NCBI GenBank assembly: GCA_964250615.1
Contig: CAXUGM010000015.1
Direction: 5' to 3' (one strand)
Source: Blautia sp900556555
GTDB lineage: Bacteria; Bacillota; Clostridia; Lachnospirales; Lachnospiraceae
Length of the DNA stretch: 64,000 bases
This document shows positions 60,781 through 64,000 of the stretch, piece by piece. Below the pieces are notes generated by a model. The model did not search any database and was not told the origin of the DNA. It was given only the letters and a program-made list of their open reading frames with translations. How positions within the stretch are numbered: the first letter of the stretch is position 1; each line of letters opens with the position of its first letter. The position numbers and the translations under genes are program-made.

Positions 60781-61066
60781 AAGCCCTTGTCCAATCCTCT
60801 TTCGGTTGAAAACGTTATTTTGTGATTTTTAGCCTACCTTTTTTATACACAAATAGGTGGGGTTTAAACAATTCTAAAATCACACCTACTTATTTTGGTG
60901 TAGAATAGGCTGCCGAGTAAGATTCTCTAAACCTGGCCTATATATTCCTTCGGAAAGATAAGTTGAAAAGTGGAAATCTTGAAATCTAGCCTATTCGAGA
61001 CTGAAAAAAGTAGGTTTATATGAGAAAAACACGCAATCCAACCTATTTGATCCACAAAAAAGTAGG
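60781..61066. repeat. Tandem array of degenerate 52-bp units, left block
   Basis: Units with the outline CCTA-N17-TAGG (25 bp) lie at 60833-60857, 60885-60909, 60937-60962 (last four bases diverged), 60990-61014 and 61042-61066. A half unit ends at 60805. Right ends are spaced 52, 52, 53, 52 and 52 bp. Between them are about 27-bp spacers, several starting TTGAAA and ending with AAAT-rich sequence. The half-sites are inverted, with centres 21 and 31 bp apart in turn, so all fall near the same face of the helix. There is no reading frame and no promoter that I can support in the stretch. Confidence 0.7.
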
Positions 61067-61102
61067 TTGAAACGAAGAAATTGTGAAATAGAGGTGGAAC
61101 TT

Positions 61103-62026
61103 ATGAAGAAATGTAATAGTAAAAACGACTTAAACACAGATATCGAGGCTGTTATCACAAGCTATAATCAGGGTACCATGATTCTGGAAGCAGTTCAGTC
61201 AATATGTAACCAGACATTATTGCCTCAAAGAATTATCATTGTAGATGACGGCTCAACAGATAAAGATTCTCTTGCTATATTGGAAGGTATTCAAAATAAC
61301 CCATGCATGCCAATTCCAATTACCATACATTTTCAGGAAAATAGGGGAGTATCCGCAGCCAGAAATGCCGGAATCAATAAAGCACAGTCTTCCATGGTTT
61401 TGGTTCTTGATGGTGATGATAAACTTGAAGCTGGATATATCGAACATGTCAGCAAATTACTTTGTGATGATCCTACCATGGTTATAGCTTCATCCTGGAT
61501 GCATACGTTTGGGGTTTTGGATGCAATTGTTTGTCCCACTGGTGGCAATATAGTTCCTTTTTTATCTCATAATTGCTGTCCTGCAACCCATATTCTTCGT
61601 AAAGAAATTTATGAGAAATGTAATGGCTATGATGAATCCATGCGTTCAGGCTTTGAAGATTGGGATTTCTTTTTAAGTATGCTGGAAACAACACCAGAAG
61701 CTCATATAGGAATTGTCAGAAAACCATTGATTCATTACCGGACTGCACCTGCTTCTGCAAATATAAAAAGCATGGATAAGCGGCTTGAACTTATGCGTTA
61801 TATCATAGAAAAACATCATCACAGTTACAGTAACCATATGACAAAGGTATTGCTGGATATGGAGGCTATTTCAAGTTCAAGATTATTTGGATGGGAAAAT
61901 GAAATGATTCATTCAATAAAAAACAATCAAGAACTAAGTGAGTCTTCAAATGCTTTTATGAAAACTCCAACCTATGGGGATGGTGGTATGGCTTCAGCAG
62001 TTAGAATTGTGTCAAGTGGTAAGTGA
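61103..62026 (+). CDS. Family 2 glycosyltransferase, stand-alone
   Basis: A 307-residue glycosyltransferase of the GT-A type, cytoplasmic, with no membrane span. The nucleotide-sugar residues are in IVDDGSTD and LDGDD (metal site), and the catalytic Asp region in FEDWDF near residue 190. The last ~75 residues (after HYRTAP) are a helical extension of unknown use. There are no other glycosyltransferase, transporter or polymer genes nearby, so its product cannot be guessed. Codons are more AT-rich than in the neighbours. AGGTGG precedes the ATG at 61103 by 5 bp; a frame from 61067 would start inside the repeat array. Confidence 0.85.
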   Translation: MKKCNSKNDLNTDIEAVITSYNQGTMILEAVQSICNQTLLPQRIIIVDDGSTDKDSLAILEGIQNNPCMPIPITIHFQENRGVSAARNAGINKAQSSMVLVLDGDDKLEAGYIEHVSKLLCDDPTMVIASSWMHTFGVLDAIVCPTGGNIVPFLSHNCCPATHILRKEIYEKCNGYDESMRSGFEDWDFFLSMLETTPEAHIGIVRKPLIHYRTAPASANIKSMDKRLELMRYIIEKHHHSYSNHMTKVLLDMEAISSSRLFGWENEMIHSIKNNQELSESSNAFMKTPTYGDGGMASAVRIVSSGK

Positions 62027-62086
62027 GAAATAGGTGGGAATCATAAAATGCTGTATATCAACCTACAAAATAATAATCGAAATAGG
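62010..62086. repeat. 52-bp repeat units, right block
   Basis: A complete unit CCTA-N17-TAGG lies at 62062-62086, and the right half of another ends at 62034, again 52 bp before. It starts in the last codons of the glycosyltransferase gene. The array therefore flanks that gene on both sides. The gap on to 62331 holds further single CCTA motifs (62264, 62287) without the period and no other feature. Confidence 0.6.
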
Positions 62087-62274
62087 CCATAAGCTATGAA
62101 TGTCTGTAATGTATGGTTGGAATTGCCTTGGTGGTATTAATAAATACTTGAACTGTAAGCCGTCTGACTTAACAGATTCTCCCAAAAAAGAAAAAACTTT
62201 CCAAACACAACTCTTGGTTGATTAATAATCCCCATTTAGTTGTCTGTTTTGTATTCTAAACAACCTATAATCTA

Positions 62275-62303
62275 TTCAAATTCATACCTACAACCAATAT
62301 AAT
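62275..62303 (+). promoter_or_regulatory. Candidate promoter of the XRE gene
   Basis: TTCAAA (62275-62280) and TATAAT (62298-62303) with 17 bp between. A second TATAAT at 62266 has no good partner. Confidence 0.5.
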
Positions 62304-62331
62304 GAAATCATCAAACAGAAAGGAAATTATT

Positions 62332-62832
62332 ATGGATATGACAATTGGAAAAAGAATCACCGCTTTGCGACATGAAAAGGAACTAAAACAGGACCAATTA
62401 GCTGAAATGCTAAATGTAAGCCCTCAGGCGGTTAGCAAATGGGAGAATAATCAAACCTGTCCAGACATAAGCTTGTTGCCAAGATTGGCTGAAATTCTTG
62501 GTGTAACCGTGGATGAACTGCTAACAGGAAAAAAAGAAATGCAACCTGCTGTTATTCTTGTACCAGAAGAACAGCGTAAGGATATTAAAGATATGATGTT
62601 ACGTATTATTGTAGATTCTGCTGACGGTGACAAGGTTCGTGTTAATCTTCCTATGGCTTTGGTGCAGATGGCTTTAGAGATGGGAATGGAAATGCCACAG
62701 ATTTCTGGAAACGAAGTAATGAAAAATATTGATCTCCGACAAATATTAGAACTTGTGAGACAAGGTGCTGTTGGTAATTTGATTGAAGTAGAATCTGCTG
62801 ACGGCGATATCGTCCGTATATTCGTGGAGTAA
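62332..62832 (+). CDS. XRE-family regulator with C-terminal SADGD repeats
   Basis: A 166-residue protein. Residues 5-60 form an HTH_3 domain (LRHEKELKQDQLAEMLNVSPQAVSKWENN). The C-terminal ~95 residues contain two copies of a beta-hairpin-like motif, VDSADGDKVRV and VESADGDIVRI, separated by a helical stretch (VQMALEMGMEM). A homologous motif ends the next protein. The two look like a regulator and a small partner of the same fold. No target is known. The ATG at 62332 has AAAGGAA about 9 bp upstream. Confidence 0.8.
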   Translation: MDMTIGKRITALRHEKELKQDQLAEMLNVSPQAVSKWENNQTCPDISLLPRLAEILGVTVDELLTGKKEMQPAVILVPEEQRKDIKDMMLRIIVDSADGDKVRVNLPMALVQMALEMGMEMPQISGNEVMKNIDLRQILELVRQGAVGNLIEVESADGDIVRIFVE

Positions 62833-62835
62833 AAC

Positions 62836-63081
62836 ATGAAGATAGTTGTAAATAGCAAAGATGGAACAAATATTATATTGCCCTTCCCCACTGGTCTGAT
62901 GTTAAACTCCGCTATGGCTGGTATTGGTATAAAATACTTGAAACAGTATGGCATCAACATTTCAAAAAAACAATCATCCGCATTTATTAAAGAACTAAAT
63001 CGCTTTCGTCGAAAGCACCGTGATTGGGTTCTTGTCGAGGTACAAAGTGCGGATGGAGATTATGTTAAGATAAAATTATAG
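62836..63081 (+). CDS. Small protein with SADGD motif, partner of the XRE regulator
   Basis: An 81-residue protein. It starts with MKIVVNSKDGTNIILPFPTG, has a helical middle (KYLKQYGINISKKQSS; basic NRFRRKHRDW) and ends VEVQSADGDYVKIKL, which matches the repeated motif of the upstream regulator. The gene starts 3 bp after the XRE stop. There is no membrane span. I recall similar short proteins beside HTH regulators in Firmicutes, with no known role. Confidence 0.75.
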   Translation: MKIVVNSKDGTNIILPFPTGLMLNSAMAGIGIKYLKQYGINISKKQSSAFIKELNRFRRKHRDWVLVEVQSADGDYVKIKL

Positions 63082-63146
63082 AAAAAGGGTGTTTTCAAAA
63101 ATGAAGTTAAGGGGTTTTTGTGCCCTAAAATGCATACAGAAAAGAA

Positions 63147-63213
63147 AAAATACGAATCTACCGAAAAAGTTCAAGTATTAAAAATACTGATTTCTACGGG
63201 AGATTCGTATTTT
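63147..63213. repeat. Copy B of the dispersed hairpin
   Basis: A 67-bp hairpin whose arms begin AAAATACGAATCT and end AGATTCGTATTTT. It shares the loop TCAAGTAT(T)AAAA.ACTGATTT with copy A at 691-755, while the arm bases have changed in a compensated way. It lies after the small SADGD gene and before the PadR promoter, and may also act as a terminator. Confidence 0.65.
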
Positions 63214-63258
63214 AAGATTTAGAGCCTAAAAATCGATATTAACAGAAGCCCCTTTTTA

Positions 63259-63304
63259 TTGACAGGATTTTTAGGTTTTGTTATACTAATACTTAGTAAT
63301 ACTA
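63259..63304 (+). promoter_or_regulatory. padR promoter and operator candidate
   Basis: TTGACA (63259-63264) and TATACT (63282-63287) with 17 bp between. Two overlapping dyads follow: TACTAA-TAC-TTAGTA (63284-63298) and TAGTA-A-TACTA (63294-63304), fitting an autoregulatory site at the -10 and start point. Confidence 0.75.
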
Positions 63305-63335
63305 AATATTATTACTTTTTAAAAGAGGATAAGGA

Positions 63336-63680
63336 ATGGAACAAAAATTTGCACAACAATTAAAAAAAGGTGTGCTGGATCTGGTAGTTCTGAGTCTGAT
63401 TTCAAAGAAACAGAGGTATGGATATGAAATTTTACAGGAATTAGAACAGCAGGGGGAGAGATTTTTCCAGCTAAAAGAAGGGACACTTTACCCGGTGTTA
63501 TACCGTCTGGAAGATAATGGGCTGATTCAGGCTTCCTGGCAGATGAGCGGAGGCCGTACAGCACCAAAAAAGTATTACCAGATTACAGAAGAAGGAAGGA
63601 AAGCATACGAAGCATATGCTGATATCTGGAAGGAATTTCAGATGTGTGTAAATCACTTGTGTGGGAGGGAAGACGCATGA
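63336..63680 (+). CDS. PadR family transcriptional regulator
   Basis: A 114-residue winged-helix regulator. The PadR block LVVLSLISKKQRYGYEIL, LKEGTLYPVLYRLEDNGLIQASW and the C-terminal KYYQITEEGRKAYE are all visible. Such regulators commonly repress an operon with the HAAS-domain protein downstream. The stop overlaps the next start (ATGA). A probable operator lies at the promoter. Confidence 0.95.
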   Translation: MEQKFAQQLKKGVLDLVVLSLISKKQRYGYEILQELEQQGERFFQLKEGTLYPVLYRLEDNGLIQASWQMSGGRTAPKKYYQITEEGRKAYEAYADIWKEFQMCVNHLCGREDA

Positions 63681-63949
63681 CAGAAGAGCAGAAAAAGATA
63701 AAAAGATATGTAAATGCCATTGAGCGGCACTTGAAGTTTCCTATGAAAGTGAAAGCCAGAATCAACAGCGACATAGGGACGGAAATTCATATGCGTCTGG
63801 AAACTGGGAAAACCATAGATGAAGTAATGGCAGAGATGGGAAAACCAAAAGAAGTGGCAGAACGGTTTAATGTGGAATTGCAGGAACAGACCTTGCGAAA
63901 ACACCCTTTGAGACTTCAGTTTCTTCCTTCCTATAATGTCAAGCCCTAA
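63677..63949 (+). CDS. HAAS/DUF1700-type protein, short
   Basis: A 90-residue protein. Residues 1-65 form the HAAS signalling domain that accompanies PadR regulators (RYVNAIERHLKFPMKVKARI, ETGKTIDEVMAEMGKPKEVAERF). DUF1700-type proteins normally go on with membrane spans for a total of about 180-200 residues. Here the frame ends right after KHPLRLQFLPSYNVKP, where the first span should begin, so the gene looks shortened. A hairpin starts at the stop. Either a truncation by insertion or a real short form is possible. Confidence 0.7.
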   Translation: MTEEQKKIKRYVNAIERHLKFPMKVKARINSDIGTEIHMRLETGKTIDEVMAEMGKPKEVAERFNVELQEQTLRKHPLRLQFLPSYNVKP

Positions 63950-63976
63950 ATCATTGATTTTATGGGCTTTTCTTTA
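63941..63976 (+). terminator. Hairpin at the end of the HAAS gene
   Basis: AAGCCC-TAAATCA and TGATTTTAT-GGGCTT pair with a 2-nt bulge, followed by TTCTTT. It overlaps the stop codon and may be a terminator or the terminal repeat of an inserted element whose remainder is outside the window. Confidence 0.5.
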
Positions 63977-64000
63977 AATATTTACCTCTTAAAACAGAGC

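Noticed and set aside
60781..62086. The 52-bp array as a CRISPR array
   Set aside because: The repeated part is only CCTA and TAGG ends with variable centres, the spacers share sequence trends, and no cas genes are present.
63930..64000. End of a named insertion sequence
   Set aside because: Only about 60 bases are visible, no transposase is seen, and the hairpin fits a terminator equally well; no family can be named.

Overview
The window reads as ordinary chromosome of a spore-forming, anaerobic member of the Clostridia, most likely Lachnospiraceae. I infer this from gene content and order: an rnfCDGEAB operon, a Na+-translocating decarboxylase cluster, a T-box in front of tyrS, an alpha/beta-type SASP gene, ytfJ and ylbJ, a zinc-type L28, and the YhiN-like/cmk/ispH/S1 block. 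No rRNA, tRNA, CRISPR array or complete insertion sequence was seen. Genus cannot be fixed from the sequence alone.

Layout. 0-7 kb: the 3' part of an LCP cell-wall ligase, a lone HipA-like kinase-fold protein, a NeuD-like/NahK-like fusion, T-box-controlled tyrS, a beta-carbonic anhydrase and an orphan gene. 7.2-12.7 kb: one operon for a biotin-dependent carboxyltransferase system coupled to a Na+ pump (12S-like carboxyltransferase, OadG-like lipoprotein, biotin carrier, OadB, 5S-like carboxyltransferase). 12.8-18.8 kb: RpiR regulator, flavoprotein, cmk, ispH, S1 protein and a YprB-like exonuclease. 19-25 kb: Rnf complex plus NusG-II and Gx-transporter proteins. 25-32 kb: ruvAB, zapA, a U32 peptidase-family protein, and a FtsW/RodA-PBP pair. 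32-45 kb: Nudix, polyphosphate:AMP phosphotransferase, ytfI/ytfJ-like genes, rpmB, asp23-fakA-recG, a DUF6465 protein, SASP, an mgsA-like gene, rsmD-coaD and ylbJ. 45-60.7 kb: pepD, an M23 peptidase, a small alarmone synthetase, two pseudouridine synthases, HAD, YgiQ, SDR, signal peptidase I, recU, malic enzyme, RNase H, an HPr-like protein, cyclophilin, Dabb, DUF89 and a ferredoxin-type aldo/keto reductase.

60.7-64 kb is the accessory-looking part: more AT-rich, with a previously unrecognised-looking array of degenerate units (CCTA-N17-TAGG) repeating every 52 bp on both sides of a lone family 2 glycosyltransferase. It is followed by an XRE regulator and a small protein sharing a repeated SADGD module, then a PadR regulator and a short HAAS-domain protein that seems cut off. 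A 65-67 bp hairpin occurs once near each end of the window with compensating arm changes, which suggests a dispersed structured repeat.

Together the genes point to fermentative energy conservation with two ion-pumping systems (Rnf and the decarboxylase pump), cell-wall synthesis, ribosome and RNA modification, and sporulation. Start codons were chosen from Shine-Dalgarno (SD) spacing. Family calls are from remembered motifs and not from a database search.
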